NCBI GenBank assembly: GCA_024036415.1
Contig: JAMWET010003474.1
Span: 1-64,000, forward strand
Reading direction: 5' to 3'
Source: Prochilodus magdalenae
Taxonomy: Eukaryota > Chordata > Actinopteri > Characiformes > Prochilodontidae
DNA: 64,000 nt
Each line of letters starts with the position of its first letter. Positions within the stretch are counted from its first letter, which is position 1. Shown here one piece after another: positions 1-12,202 of the stretch. Under the pieces are notes generated by a model that searched no databases, had not been told where the DNA came from, and was given only the letters and a program-made list of their open reading frames with translations. A program made the translations under genes and the position numbers.

Positions 1-952
1 AAAACACCCTTGATCGTTACCCCGACACTTTGCTGGGAAGCTCGGAAAAGGAGTTTTTCTACAATGAGGACACTCAGGAATACTTCTTTGACAGGGACCC
101 CGAGATGTTCCGTCATATCCTGAACTTCTACCGCACAGGCAAGCTACATTACCCAAGGCAAGAGTGCATACAGGCCTTTGATGAGGAGTTGGCATTCTAT
201 GGCATTGTGCCTGACATCATTGGGGACTGCTGCATGGAAGAGTACCGCGACCGCAAGAAGGAGAACCAGGAGAGGCTAGTCGAGGACATGGAGGCAGAGA
301 CAGCCACGGACATTCCGCTGCCGCCAAACAGCACGTCCCGCGAACGTCTTTGGCGGGCTTTCGAGAATCCTCACACCAGTACTATGGCGCTGGTCTTCTA
401 CTATGTCACAGGATTCTTCATTGCAGTGTCGGTTATTGCCAACGTGGTGGAGACAGTGCCATGCAGGCCACCCAAAGGCAGCGTCAAGGACTTGCCTTGC
501 GGAGAGAAGTATTCGGTGGCCTTCTTCTGCATGGACACAGCTTGCGTCCTGATCTTCACCTTCGAGTACCTGATGAGGCTCTTCGCTGCACCCAGTCGCT
601 GCAAGTTTATGCGCTCGGTCATGAGTGTCATTGACGTGGTGGCCATCTTGCCCTACTACATTGGCCTGGTCATGCCTGAGAATGAGGATGTGAGTGGTGC
701 CTTCGTCACGCTCCGGGTCTTCCGTGTCTTTCGAATCTTCAAGTTCTCTCGCCATTCACAGGGCCTGCGAATCCTGGGCTACACCTTAAAAAGCTGTGCC
801 TCCGAGCTCGGCTTCCTCCTCTTCTCCCTCACCATGGCTATCATCATCTTCGCCACCGTCATGTTCTACGCCGAGAAAGGCACCAAGGAAACCAACTTTA
901 CCAGCATCCCGGCCTCCTTCTGGTACACCATCGTCACCATGACAACACTGGG
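1..952 (+). CDS. kcnd1: Kv4.1-type (Shal) voltage-gated K+ channel, first coding exon, 5'-partial
   Basis: This exon encodes the pore-forming subunit of a fast-inactivating A-type K+ channel of the plasma membrane; Kv4 tetramers normally work with KChIP and DPP partners. The first full codon is at 3, and the first residues read [20 protein letters not shown]. About the first 55 residues, with the A-type inactivation/KChIP-binding N-terminus, lie before the window. Visible in order: the T1 domain with the Kv4 zinc motif H-x5-C-x20-CC (His at 147, Cys at 165, Cys-Cys at 228-233); S1 (about 384-449), S2 (516-575) and S3 (615-671); S4 with spaced arginines ([20 protein letters not shown], 726-785 within the S4/linker region); S5 (804-872); an NFT sequon before the pore; and the pore helix ending TTLG. 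The choice of kcnd1 over kcnd2/kcnd3 rests on remembered family residues: [43 protein letters not shown] and TNFTSIP. The frame is open with no disabling change, so it looks functional. Reading past 952 gives a stop in the intron. Confidence 0.93.
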
Positions 953-958
953 GTTAGT
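953..958 (+). other. kcnd1: 5' splice donor of kcnd1 intron 1
   Basis: The exon ends CTG GG and is followed by GTTAGT. This splits the glycine codon after TTL in phase 2, just before the expected YGDM of the selectivity filter. Kv4 genes are known to place the exon 1/exon 2 junction here, so the donor is assigned from both sequence and family structure. Confidence 0.88.
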
Positions 959-1313
959 CCATCTGTTTTTTTCTTGGCTTTATATGAAGTGTTAGTTATT
1001 GCGGAGATGTGGATGAGCTTAGATCAGAGGAGACAACCTTAGAGAATCACAACACACATTTCTTGCCTCCATATACAAAACCACATATTTTCTTAGTTTT
1101 AATGAAACAGTTTGACACGAAACTCTTTAGCACAGTTTTGAACCGCAGTTTTCAGACCCGTTATCAATGCAAATGAACAAAAGTATGGTAAGTTTAGATG
1201 GGCTGATGGGATGTCATAGACTGTCATTAATGCATAATGCTATTCTATTTAAGATCCAGTATAAAAACCAAAGATACAAACTCAGAGCTCCAGCCACTAT
1301 TAGCTCATTGGCT

Positions 1314-1541
1314 ATGTTTAGTATAAGGTTAAGACTGCTGTATATTTTTAACAGGTACGCTACAATTTGGAAAATACCAAAACACAGTGGCTACAGTTGG
1401 TGTTAGGACAATACTGCTGCATATAGAGCCGGTGTGTTACAGTAGGGAGAATATCAAAACACATTGGCTACGGTCGGTGTTAGGACAATACTGCTGTATA
1501 TAGAGCCGGTATGTTACAGTAGGGAGAATACCAAAGCATAC
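1314..1541. repeat. 77-bp tandem repeat, about three copies
   Basis: The segment from TGTTAGGACAATACTGCTG to a GGCTAC-ending block recurs at 1401 and 1478, a spacing of 77 bp. A more diverged first copy begins near 1314, with a related AAGACTGCTGTATAT and AAAATACCAAAACACA. The last two copies are nearly identical, so the latest duplication is young. Confidence 0.85.
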
Positions 1542-1618
1542 AACACTGCAGAACTAAAGTTTGCCGCCTTGTCCTTAGACAGACCTCATAATTGCATATG
1601 AATGCAGTGTCTGTACAT

Positions 1619-1651
1619 TGGTGGAGTGGAGTGGAGTGGAGTGAAGTGAAC
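1619..1651. repeat. (GGAGT)n pentanucleotide microsatellite
   Basis: About four tandem GGAGT units are followed by two GAAGT variants. Confidence 0.85.
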
Positions 1652-3194
1652 AAGCCATGCAGCAGCATTACGGTGGCTTGCAAAGAAGCCGCCGAGATCC
1701 ATTAAGGACTCTTGGAAAAATTCCCCCGTGCTCAAATCCACTTACAGTTTCATTTCTCATGCATGCTGCTGACAGAGTCCTTCCATACAAATTCTCAAGA
1801 AAGTTCTGCAGTAACTTATGAAGTATAAAACACTGCAGTGATTCCCAGACCTGGGGACACCATGTGCTGCAACTTCTTTCTTTCTTTCTTTTGTTTTTCT
1901 CTAACCTGGCACACCTGAACTACATTTATGTATGTCATGAACTAATGAACAAGCCCCCCAAGAGCTTGCTCAGGTGCAGCAAAACCAAAAAAAAAAACCC
2001 CAGAAAACGTGAAAAACTCAGAGCTGGCAGGGCTGGGATTGGTTTATTATTGCATATCTTTATACAGAGTTATTCTAGGGGGCCATTCTCCCTTGCTGCA
2101 GTATATGAAACTTTCATTTCAATGCTTTTTATCCCAGACAGCAGAGAGGCACAAATGAAAAGTACCACGCTGGAGAATTGTGTTTCTAGTATCGTATTGA
2201 TATTTTATGAATCTGAGACAGGGCTATTGAACCAGTCTGTTGAGAAGGAGTGTGGATGCCCATAAGACTGTCAACAACCAAGTCCAAAGAATTGGCCAGG
2301 TTCTACTAGAGGTCCAGTGATACTTCAGATGAAAACCAGTACAGTTTGTTCCTGGTTGCTTCACACTGTAAACCCTAAAGGTTATATCCCAAACACATAT
2401 TTGTTTGATTAGTCATTTTCCTTTCAGTTCAAGGTGTTTTATCTTTATCTCAGGCTCTTTAACTCTGGACTAACAAAAAGAATGTATGCGATATGTATAA
2501 TATTTAGAATTATACATATTAATTCATGTCTCTGTATATAACGGGTTGTGACTTTTTCTTCATTTGTTTCAGTCTTCTGTTGATTTTGGATATAGTAATG
2601 TAGATCAGTGTACATGCTTTGTTATAGAAAAATATCCTGTTGTATAAAAATTCTTATGAAAATGATTTAATATCATCATATTAATGCAGAAATTCAGGTT
2701 TTCAACTTTTTCATGCATCACAGAGAAAGTTTAATACTTGACCTGATGCACCTTGTTATGTTGGTAATAAGAAGTATGTTAATTTCTTAAAAAACTCCCA
2801 AATGCCATGTTCCCAAACTCCAATGTTTAGTGTACTGACATTTTATATGTTTACCCATAAACAATAATTCACATATTTTATTTAGTATGTAGAATAGAAC
2901 ATTTGTAATAACGTTGTTATGAAGTGTTTCCTGTTTTATAGTGTCTAATCTCAGCTTTGAGGAGCTGTCGATAGTGTTAAGCTAACAGTGGTGCACATAA
3001 AAACTTATCAGTCCTTAGTTCTATCTGAGGCTGGTAAAACACCTTTTCCTTTCCTTTGATCCTGCTATTTAATCACAGACTAATCCGACATTTCTTCTTC
3101 CACCTCAAAAAACACTCAACCCTTCTCCTGCTCTTTCTAACAGACTGTTATCCTGGTCTTCTATCTGACAGTTACTAACAGTTCTTATTCAGTA
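1652..3194. other. AT-rich intronic stretch without recognisable gene
   Basis: This holds a short TTTC run (about 1874-1891) and an A-run near 1988. The open frames here are short and have no recognisable domain. Nothing else can be supported. Confidence 0.5.
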
Positions 3195-3428
3195 TTGCCT
3201 ATATTTGTAAATTTGGATCTTTTTGTGCTTGTGTTGCTATCTGGATGGTTTCTCGTTTTGAGGCTTGGTTCCTCTCATAGTTTCTTCCTTTTGCTCTAAG
3301 GAAGTTTTCTTTGCCACTGTCACCTTTGGTTTGCTCACTGGGGGCTCAGACCCAGGCTTTCTGTAAAGCTGCTTTGTGACATCTGTTGTAAGGAGTGATA
3401 TATAAATACATTTGACTTGACTTGACTT
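3195..3428 (+). mobile_element. Non-LTR retrotransposon 3' end (copy 1)
   Basis: The block running through TTCTGTAAAGCTGCTTTGTGAC, ATCTGTTGTAAG and ATATAAATACATTTGAC ends in a short (CTTGA)n tail. That is the form of a very common fish LINE 3' untranslated end. A second copy lies inverted at 31390-31550 and matches over the same blocks, including GGGGGCT-x2-GACCCAG. The family name is not assigned. Confidence 0.65.
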
Positions 3429-4138
3429 ACATCTAGCACTTTTACACAGACCACCTTAGTAAAGAGCCCTGATGCAGAACTCCTACCTGCGTTTCCAACT
3501 TCTGTGACTGACAGAAACTTGATTGTTGGCTAGCTCTCTTGTTCACAGACTGTGAAGTATTTATGATGCAAGTGCTGTTTGTACGGTTCTCTCAGAACTT
3601 TTATAGATCAAAACATGATTGAAGAGGAAATGACTTCTTTGTATATAGGTGGGCAGTAACCTGATTGGGAGATTTTCTTTTGGCCATTTTAAGATTACAA
3701 CCCTTTCAGTTCCAAATGAAACTGAACAATGAAATAAGTAAACAAGTACTATACTAGTAGAAGAAGCATGATGATATTAATTAGTTCCCAGAAAGAAGAA
3801 ATCTGAATTGCTAGAGTGCCCACACATTTTGGGCTTTTCCAATGCAGATATAGTTCCCCCCTTATGTATCTGGTCATCATAGCAATGGTAAATAATACCT
3901 TTTGTTCAAAAGAGGCTGATAGCACCAATAAAAAATAAAAAAAATATATATATATTTTTCAGAGTTCAGACAGCGTAGCAATCCTGGTTGCTTAGTCGTG
4001 ACGCACGCAGGTATACTAGCGTCAGCATATGTGTTTAGGGTGATGCTTTACTTTCATCAGTATGAGTAATCTACAGTGTTTTCATACATCACCTTTTGGT
4101 ATGCTTGAAACTGGGGGTGATACCAAATATCATAATAT
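3429..4138. other. Intronic stretch, nothing recognised
   Basis: AT-rich unique-looking DNA with a TA-rich run near 3938-3958. No gene or named repeat was recognised. Confidence 0.45.
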
Positions 4139-4356
4139 GGTGGTTGGTGTAGCTCAACGGATAACACCAGTACCTGCCAGGGAGTCACCACCACCACATG
4201 TGGAAGACTGGGGTTCGAATCCCAGTCTGGGTGACTATGTTGTGCTACACCAATAAGAGTCCCTGGGCAAGACTCCTTACACCACACTGGCCTACCTGTA
4301 ATATTATTAACCTTGTAAGTTGCTCTGGATAAGAGCGTCAGATAAATATAAATGTA
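4139..4356 (+). mobile_element. tRNA-derived SINE with LINE-like tail (copy 1)
   Basis: The head has a pol III A box (TAGCTCAACGG, about 4150) and a perfect B box (GGTTCGAATCC, 4212-4222). A middle part follows (CACCAATAAGAGTCC, then GGCAAGACTCCTTACACCAC), and the tail is TTGCTCTGGATAAGAGCGTC followed by an AT-rich end. This is the layout of fish tRNA SINEs of V-SINE type; the exact family is not certain. Two further copies occur in the window (25163-25372 inverted, 29388-29560). Confidence 0.82.
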
Positions 4357-4400
4357 TTACCAGGGTAGTAACCATGCACCCAAACCCTACATACTGCAGA

Positions 4401-4403
<3 letters not shown>

Positions 4404-4449
<46 letters not shown>

Positions 4450-4462
4450 TATTTATATATAC
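4404..4462. repeat. (AT)n microsatellite
   Basis: A long alternating AT run ends in imperfect ATAAATATATTTATATATA. It lies just past the SINE tail. Confidence 0.95.
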
Positions 4463-6524
4463 AAATCTAAATGTACAAGGGAATAGGGTTCTGGTGAATC
4501 AAATGTCCTCTTGGCTTGTGGGCCACACTTTGGGCAGCCCTGGCCTAGAAAGCCCTTTCGAGTATTCAAGTGATGTTATATTTTAGCCCTATCGTCCACC
4601 TTCAGCACAAAGCCTCCATTTTCCTCTGCTGCACCTGCTATTACGAGCTCCAGTGCAGTGGTTACAAATCTGAGTTTCTGGGAAACAGAACTGAAGCAGC
4701 ACTGTAAAACAAATGGCTTCAGTAATTCACACACAGATTAAAAAAACGGGCCTCCTTGAGAGGAATTATATCCGTTTAACCTTAACAAGTGAGCCGCAGT
4801 AGGCCGTCACGTTATTCCTGGTGATTAGGAGCAGGCTGCGGTACAGAAACACTGTTGAGGAGACGTGAAGAAGTGAAGTGAGGCAGAGTTACGGTTGTGC
4901 AGAGTGAGTGTGGGGGGGCTGATACATCATAATCTCTCACAGTGATAGATGGAGGGAGGCGGACTGCTGTGTCACAACAGTTGGGACGAGAGAATGAGGA
5001 GGCTCTGAGCGTGTGTGTGGCGGGCGCTGTGAGAGCGGTGTGAATGGGTGTTTGTGAATGACTGCGAGAGGATGAAGAAGCTTAGATGGCCCCCAATGTG
5101 TGCATGTGCGTGTGTGTTCTGGCGCATGGTGCTGTGTATCTGTAAATGCAAATGTACGTGCCAGCAGCTACGCTAAGAATATATCTACTTTACATGCGAT
5201 TATGTCATATGTTAAACATATTCGGGCCTGCGAGGAAAGTGCATGATTTAAATATGGAATATTATTTGTTGCAGTAGAGATGAAGGTCTGTCTGCGCAGC
5301 TTAGTTCTGCTTTTCATACCCTAATGTCAAATTTAAGTCTTGGAGTCGTCCATGAATTAAAGAAAGTAGTAGATAATATTAGCATACGCTGCAGTTAGAG
5401 TTTCGCTATGAATCTTTGGAGACGTTTTGTGGGAAGGAAGCCAGTTCTCAAACAAATGAGTAAATCTCCAGGCACATGATGTTATTTGTGATACTGTCAT
5501 GCATAATCAATACTGTTTTATTACCCTTAAAGCAGCATTATGCAACAATTTGCTTTGTGTACTATTGGGGCCCACTAAAGCTGCAGAGAATAGTTCACTT
5601 ATACACGGCTTTCCTAAATACTTGTTCTCTTCCTCACTTCCTCCAACAATGTCTTCTTTCATCGTTTTTACAGGCTCTGCCATGTTATCCATATTGGGAA
5701 TACCGAGCTAGCTTCTTATAGCTACCACAGATGTGGCATGATGCCGTAAAGCATTACCGAGTTTTTGTGGGTGAAGCCTTGTGCCGTTTCCCCAAAATTA
5801 CACCAAGACAGAGACACCATTTACCCTACAATATAAGCTAATGGTTTATATTATATGACTGCTAGCATAATTTTTGTAGTTCTCTGTCATCATGACTGTT
5901 GTTAAGTTGTTAAGACTCAAGGATGAAGAAAAGAAAACTAAACAGGTGCTTTATTTAAGATCTACATGAATAAATCTGCTGAAAAGCATCAGATAATAAC
6001 AGAACTGTGGAGCGGTTAAAAGGTGGCAGTCCATGAGTGGTAATTTGTCCATATGCCGAACGGCAGATGGATGCATCATCACAGCTTAACAGCTTGCTTA
6101 ATGGTTTACATGGACCTTTTACATGGGTGAATATTTTTACCAGATGTTATATCTGTTTGCATTTTTGTTTTTTCGTCTTTAAAAGTTTTTTTTTAAAGTC
6201 AGTTGCAGATTTTCAGATTTTGTGTTCCGAGTGTGCCTTCAACAGAATGACAGGAGACTGTTCGAGGGAGGGGAGAGGTCTCTGAAGCATTGCCTCTAGC
6301 TAGAATGCTGTTCCCCCCCCATTTTATATCTGTGGTAGGACTGATATAGGACTGAGGAACAGGGAGGTGAGTAGGGGGTGGGGGTGGATACTTTATCGCA
6401 TAAACTGTATGAATGTACGATATAGATGGAAATCTGACTGGAATGTTAAGGGGATACAGGCATGGTCCTCCTCCCAACCTTCAGTTATTTCATTCATTCA
6501 TTCATTCATTTTTAGTCCTATTAG
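4463..6524. other. Intronic stretch with a GC-richer patch (about 4790-5120)
   Basis: The patch at 4790-5120 is GC- and CpG-richer than its surroundings, purine-rich and free of recognised repeats, so it could be regulatory (weak inference). An ATTC tetranucleotide run lies at about 6491-6511. No gene was recognised; the open frames are short and give no domain. Confidence 0.35.
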
Positions 6525-6640
6525 GGTTGCATTTGCAATAGAGAAAAGAAGAAGAAACCCAGATGGCCCTGTCCCCCTCAACTTTCTCCAGCTCATTCAG
6601 GAGGATCCCAAGCCTTTCCCAGGCCAGCTTGGAGATACAG
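6525..6640 (-). mobile_element. LINE ORF2 C-terminal fragment
   Basis: The minus strand reads CISKLAWERLGILLNELEKV followed by EGDRAIW. This matches my memory of the end of a fish non-LTR retrotransposon ORF (pattern LAWERLGIPPEELEEVAGER). It is only a scrap of about 115 bp and the family is not assigned. Confidence 0.55.
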
Positions 6641-9600
6641 TTATATTAAGATTGTTAATTTTTTTATACAGTAATAACCAGTCCTGGGGTTTATATAGTG
6701 AGGCAGTGCCCCACACAATTCATACAGAAGGGTTTGCATGCATTACTTTGTGTTGACTACAGTGAAGGGATGCGCTAATGAAGATAAATCAGCAGATGTA
6801 TTTCTCTAATAGGTGGAGTGGATTTGGTGAGTTACTCTAAATGTGGCTGTTCTGTGTATTCTCTGCTGAATGTGTGGATCCACTGAGGTTCCTCAGGTTC
6901 CACATTTCTAACCCCTTATTTATTTATTTGCCATGTAGATATGCCGCACCAACAGATACACAAGACTTGCATACTGAAAACATTTTATGCATTTACATAA
7001 TTCAAAACAGAGCTTCCCAGAGTTTTCACTTAATTCTGTGTTATGGTTATTGCTATATATATTTGTTTTAGGTTATGTTTAAATAAATGGTGGATTCTGA
7101 ACTGCGTTGAGACATCATGATTCGGTAGGTTTAGATATTATATCCACATTAGCGTTAATGACCACAATTGATTTCTTTGCAGTCTTAATCTGACCATACA
7201 TTATAATTTAGACTATAAATGAACTGTAATGTCTGTTCATAAGGTTTCAGCTTATCGTGTAGCCGTCAGGATCTGGGTATTGAGCATTCTGGTTTTACCT
7301 CATACATCATTTCACTCGCACGATTGCTTTCCATACTGCTCGCACACAGCATTCACTCACGGACCTGGTTTTGAGTTGCTTTAGATTAAAGGAGGTCGTC
7401 TTCTTGTATGTAGTTAAATGCGCAGTTGCATGCCAACATCAGGAAAGGCCTTATTTCGCACTTTCCGCTAGGAAGTTATTATGGATCATCTCAGGGAGAC
7501 AGGAAGATAAGAGGCCATGAACAGAATCACACTTTCCACAAATGCATTTTCAGCACGTATGATGCTGCATGCCGCCGCACGCTTCAGGACACCAGCATTT
7601 GAGTCCCAGTGGGGCCAGTGCTCTTATTGGGTCTGAAGGAAAGCAGGGCTCCTCTGCTTCTCCAGTCATGGGAGCATATTTCATTTCACTGTTGGAGAGG
7701 ACAATAAACAGGAAAAAAACTCTGAGGAGAAATTCCTGAAGGGGACGACAAATGGGGTTTGGGGAATAGATAGAAATACCTAGATGCCGCGTTGTCTGTT
7801 GCTCTATATCACAAGCACTATTCCTGTGCGTCTGCCATGTTTAAATAGTCAAGATCAGCTTCTGAACAAATACACGTGAACAGAGATATGAGGAGTTCTC
7901 ATGATTAAATTAACCACAACTTCTATATTACTCAACCGATTTTACCAAATTTGTCAGTTATAATTTTCAGACATATATTAAACTAGGGTGTGCAGGTTTT
8001 TGGTGGCTTTTACTTCTACAGTTGGGACAGCAGGAATAAAATATTCATTCTGTATCTGACAATAGAAACCAGGTATAGTGTGAGCCTCAGTAGAAATACA
8101 GTCACACACCATAGCATTTCCACAAATAGGCTTCTTATTTATGGATCTTTATGCACATAAAAATGCAATAAACCGCACAAAACTCAGTAAGAAGGGTTAA
8201 GGAATTAAGGTACTGCTGTACCTCAACAATCACTTACTCAGCCTTAACGCGCATTATAAGCAAAACAATTTAATGAATACACCAAATTAATTAAGTTTAT
8301 TATACTATACATTATAATTAATGTAAAATCAGAGAAAGCATAACATGCATGTCTGTGTTCTTTTTATTGAATAAATGAGTGCAATATTCTTAAAACAGGA
8401 GGATTAGACAGTATCTTTCTTCAACTGCTTGATGGTACTGAATGAACAGCTCAGCAGTGATGTTAACCACCCTTGATGTGCTTGGCTGAACCAAACATGG
8501 AATCTATGTATGTATAATTACACTTCAGAGACGGTAGGCAGTGAACCAAACCACTGCAAGGTGTATGCGGGGGGATGCAATCTTAAAAGTGATTTTTTGC
8601 TTCTGTAATTAGCCCAAGTTTGTTCAATGCAGGTTACATTACATCAGTTAGCATTATGTAGATACATTGCAATGATATACTGATGGGGACAACTTCACAC
8701 TGAGGGGGCAGGGGTCAAGGACACCCCCCTATACGCCTACCACATAATTGATGCCTATGCTGCCCAACATGAACAACATTTGACGCGGGTTAAATGAGAA
8801 ATGCCATTTACCTTTAACCTGATTTCACATTTAAAAGCGGTGAGATTATCCTGAATATAATTTTAATATCAGGAATATGACAGCCTAATTCTGTGATCCT
8901 AATTTGACCAAAGAAATTCCTTATTTATTTGCGCCTAGGTTTCTACAGTATGTGTCCTGGGTCTGATTTTTACAGGTTTTTTTTAAAGGTTAGAATTTTA
9001 GGTCTACCATATGATCATGGGCCTTTAAACAGGACATTACATGCCACATTGTAAACCTCTTTAGGTGATTCCATCTGACACTGGATATGCTGTAAATATT
9101 AAGAAGTATTATTAAAATATACAGATATGTCACACACATTGTCTTAATATTTTTATTATTAATATTTATAAATATTAATATTAAAACTCTTTTTCCATAA
9201 CTCTGTTATTAGGTTAACTAGAACACTTTATTGAGCTGCTAGTGAGGAATGATGGGTGAGAGGGAAAAAATAAAAAAAGCCCCCCTGCTGTGAACATGAT
9301 TTATAAGACTCCACAAACACATCTGAACTGAGATAAAACAGACTGCATGACTGCAACTAACTGCTACTTTCTAGATTCTGTGCATTCAGTGTGAGTAGTG
9401 TTGAACATCCCATCCATAAAGATCCAAAACCTGTCAAAGTTTGAATCTGTCTCAGCTCAGAAACACTTATTCTGCAGAACATGTTCTGCTGCCTGAACAA
9501 GGTCTAATAGAGATTAAGACCCAGAAGAGGAACTCCTCTACTAATCGACACTGGGTAGTGAGATCTAACCAATCATATATCACATAGCTTTATTCTTTCT

Positions 9601-10132
9601 CACATAAGAACACACACTTTCTCACTGCTGCATTTTCTTCGTTCAGGTTTATTATTACTAGGCTGAAATACAGTATCCTTTTGACTTGTAGATGGCCTAG
9701 CCTCAGAACCTTTCCCTTTTGAAAGACCCTTATTTAAGTAATGTGTCTGTGATGGGTGAGTTCCATATGACCAAAAACATTTTTACTGGAAATATAAACA
9801 GAACTAGTTAACATTTTGGCAGCATAACCGATGAGCAGAATATAAATTTGATGTTTTATTTTTGCAAACAACCAACAATATTTGTCCTATTTTGTCCTAA
9901 TTTTGCAGTTTAAAAACCATAACATTAGTGAATAAGAATAATGAATATAAAATGATGATAAAAAATACAATGATGAAAGTAATGTTCAAAGCCTGCTCAG
10001 TTTAGCGTTTACCTAGTCTTAGCCTCACATGCTCTGCCCACACATAAGTAAAGCATCTGATATCTTTTGAATAGTAAGCTGGCCATTAACATCGGGATTT
10101 TTTTTTAAAAATTGTGTCTTATTGTCCTTGTA
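6641..10132. other. AT-rich intronic stretch, no gene recognised
   Basis: Mostly AT-rich unique-looking DNA. The only structured item seen is a perfect 24-bp palindrome at 9157-9180. No open frame here gives a recognisable protein. Confidence 0.45.
9157..9180. repeat. Perfect AT palindrome, 24 bp
   Basis: Twelve bases on each side of the 9168/9169 centre pair exactly (core TTAATATTTATAAATATTAA). It could extrude as a cruciform, but in AT-rich DNA such palindromes also arise by chance. Confidence 0.8.
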
Positions 10133-10803
10133 CACTCATCAGAAAAAGAATAGCTGCACCCAGAAGGAAGTGACGGATTGCAGTGCCGTAGAGAAAGAAG
10201 ATAAAGAATTACCAGTAATGATAACTGATAAATTTAGACTGATACGGGCAATATTTACTGAGCTACACATACAGAACAAATATATCTCAGTATGGTATCT
10301 GACCCTAATGTTTGTTAATGCAAATGGAGTTGTAGAGGTTCCTAATGGCATCCTGTGATATTCCATTCCATGCAGTTTGAATATTCTCACGCAGCCCCTG
10401 TAGGTTTTATTGTAGGGTTGGAGATGAAGTGACACCAGGCCTTCTGGACATGTGATGTGTGACAAACCGTTCATCGTGGCGGCAACCACGGTGCCTCCAC
10501 ACTCGATTCTGTGGTCGACCACACCAAGACAATAGCGGGTCACTAAAAATGATCCGCTGCCATTCTGAGTTACTCTATGACAATCACAATACCATTGCAG
10601 TCTTTGGCGACGTTAACGTGTTGCTAAGGATAGTCATCATAAAGGGCTGCGTACATGTAGTGGATCAGTCAGGTACAGGGATAAGTTCTATCATTGCATA
10701 GGTCACATGCGTGTCCGAGCGTGAAACTTGACGGCATGTCTTACAATGTCAAACCTCCCACCAAGTTTCATTCCTGTCAGTTGTTTCCTTCTGGGTGCAA
10801 CTC
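10133..10803 (-). mobile_element. Tc1/mariner family A, deleted copy 1
   Basis: TA at 10131-10132 is followed by the terminus CACTCATCAG and a subterminal AGCTGCACCCAGAAGGAA. The inverted partner at the right is GTTTCCTTCTGGGTGCAACT, ending near 10803. On the minus strand, transposase pieces are readable in shifting frames: QRLQWxxDCHRV-like sequence, GRPQNRVWRHRGCRHDERF, then SQDAIRNLYNS. These fit the second HTH, the catalytic-core region and the C-terminus of a Tc1 transposase. Most of the DDE core is missing and the frames are broken, so the copy is dead. The same family recurs at 45910, 47840 and 62482. Confidence 0.8.
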
Positions 10804-12202
10804 TGAACCCACTACCAGGCAGCTGGAGTCAGAAGTCAAACTTTGCAAGCAGTTGTTCTGTTTTTAGCTGTTCGGAGTATGATAGATTTGCTGGTTTAAA
10901 CATAAGTAAACTTTACTGCGCCATAAACAAAAAAGATTTTTTTTCAAAAAGTTTTTTGTGGGTTTGTTTTTCTTGTGGCACACAGAAATAACATGATTAC
11001 ATCTTATTTAAACCACGCTTTGAGGTTAAAGTAGGTCATCCCTGACCAAATTATAAAGACAAAACCCAAAAACATGCACCATGCCTGATTCAGCTAACAG
11101 ACTCTGTGATAATAAGCGCATGAGTATGAACCAGGTGTATTGAAGCATGCGAAGCACTGAACCATGTAGTGAGGTGGGACTCAAGGATGGAGTTTGACAC
11201 TTATGATATAGAATCCGGTGACTGTACTTCAAATGGCCTTGAGTGGTGTTCCTTAGGCCTATGCGGATTGGCCCCTAGCCTGTGGCGGGCGTTGTGTAGG
11301 GATATGTGTGTTTTGGAGTAATGGGCTCGCTTAAGGTGGATGCAGGCGTGTAAGGAACTGATTATCAGCTTGCCAGCGGCGGTTTGTCCTTTTTACGACC
11401 GACCTTGGCAGGATAACATTGAAGACCGGCCTGTGTTGCCAACTTGGCCAGTTAGCTACTATATGTAATAACTTAAACACCTTGACAATAAAAGCTAGAC
11501 AGCATCACTGGTCTACCACCAATTTCACTCTTTCTCTTCCACAGTATTGTTAACCATAAAGAAAACAAAACCGGTTCCTGAATAAAGAAGCATAATTTAA
11601 TATTGAATATTTATAGAGTATTGTGACAATTTTACCAATGTATTATATATATATATATATAAATACTTATTGCAACCTCCAACGTGTGGTTTTCTGGAAA
11701 TGGTAGTATGTACCAAGACATTGCACAGTGTTAGTAAATGTCTATCAGGTTATCAGGTTCAAGATATTCTTCAGGTAAGAGACATTACAAAATACCTCCT
11801 AACTGGATAATTATTAATAGGTATTGTAGTAACCTGGTAGTGAATTTGGACTGTTAAATGAAGCAGTGATTCCTACTATAGTTCTACTAAGCTCTTCCTT
11901 AACATTTCAACATTTCTGTGTAATTTAGTTCCGTTTTACCCAAGATAATTACACAGCACTTAGTTGTATCACACATTTGCCAAGTTGTAAGCTAATAATT
12001 TAACCCCCTGGGGTCGACGGATGCACCCGTGCATCAAATTTAATGTTTCTCAATGTTTCTATAGAAGTTTCTCTATCTTTGGCTTAATACATTTAAAATG
12101 AAACAATTAAAAATGAGTACCTCACTTAGAACTTGATAGCAGCTCAAGGAAGTTGGGGCCAGGCCACCACTGTATAGCATCCTATCTTGTTTTATCTACA
12201 GT
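10804..12202. other. Intronic stretch with a short (AT)n run
   Basis: A short (AT)n run lies at 11644-11660. Otherwise no gene or repeat family was recognised. Open frames at 11026-11232 and similar give no domain. Confidence 0.45.

Noticed and set aside
276..755. 159-residue minus-strand open frame inside the exon
   Set aside because: It is the complement of the Kv4 coding exon and has no recognisable domain; GC-rich coding sequence commonly leaves the opposite strand open.
953..995. Continuation of the channel frame past the exon to a stop
   Set aside because: The reading after TTLG no longer matches any Kv4 channel and starts exactly at a GT splice donor, so it is intron.
4139..4222. tRNA gene
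   Set aside because: A and B boxes are present, but the sequence does not close into a tRNA acceptor stem and is followed by a SINE body and LINE-like tail.
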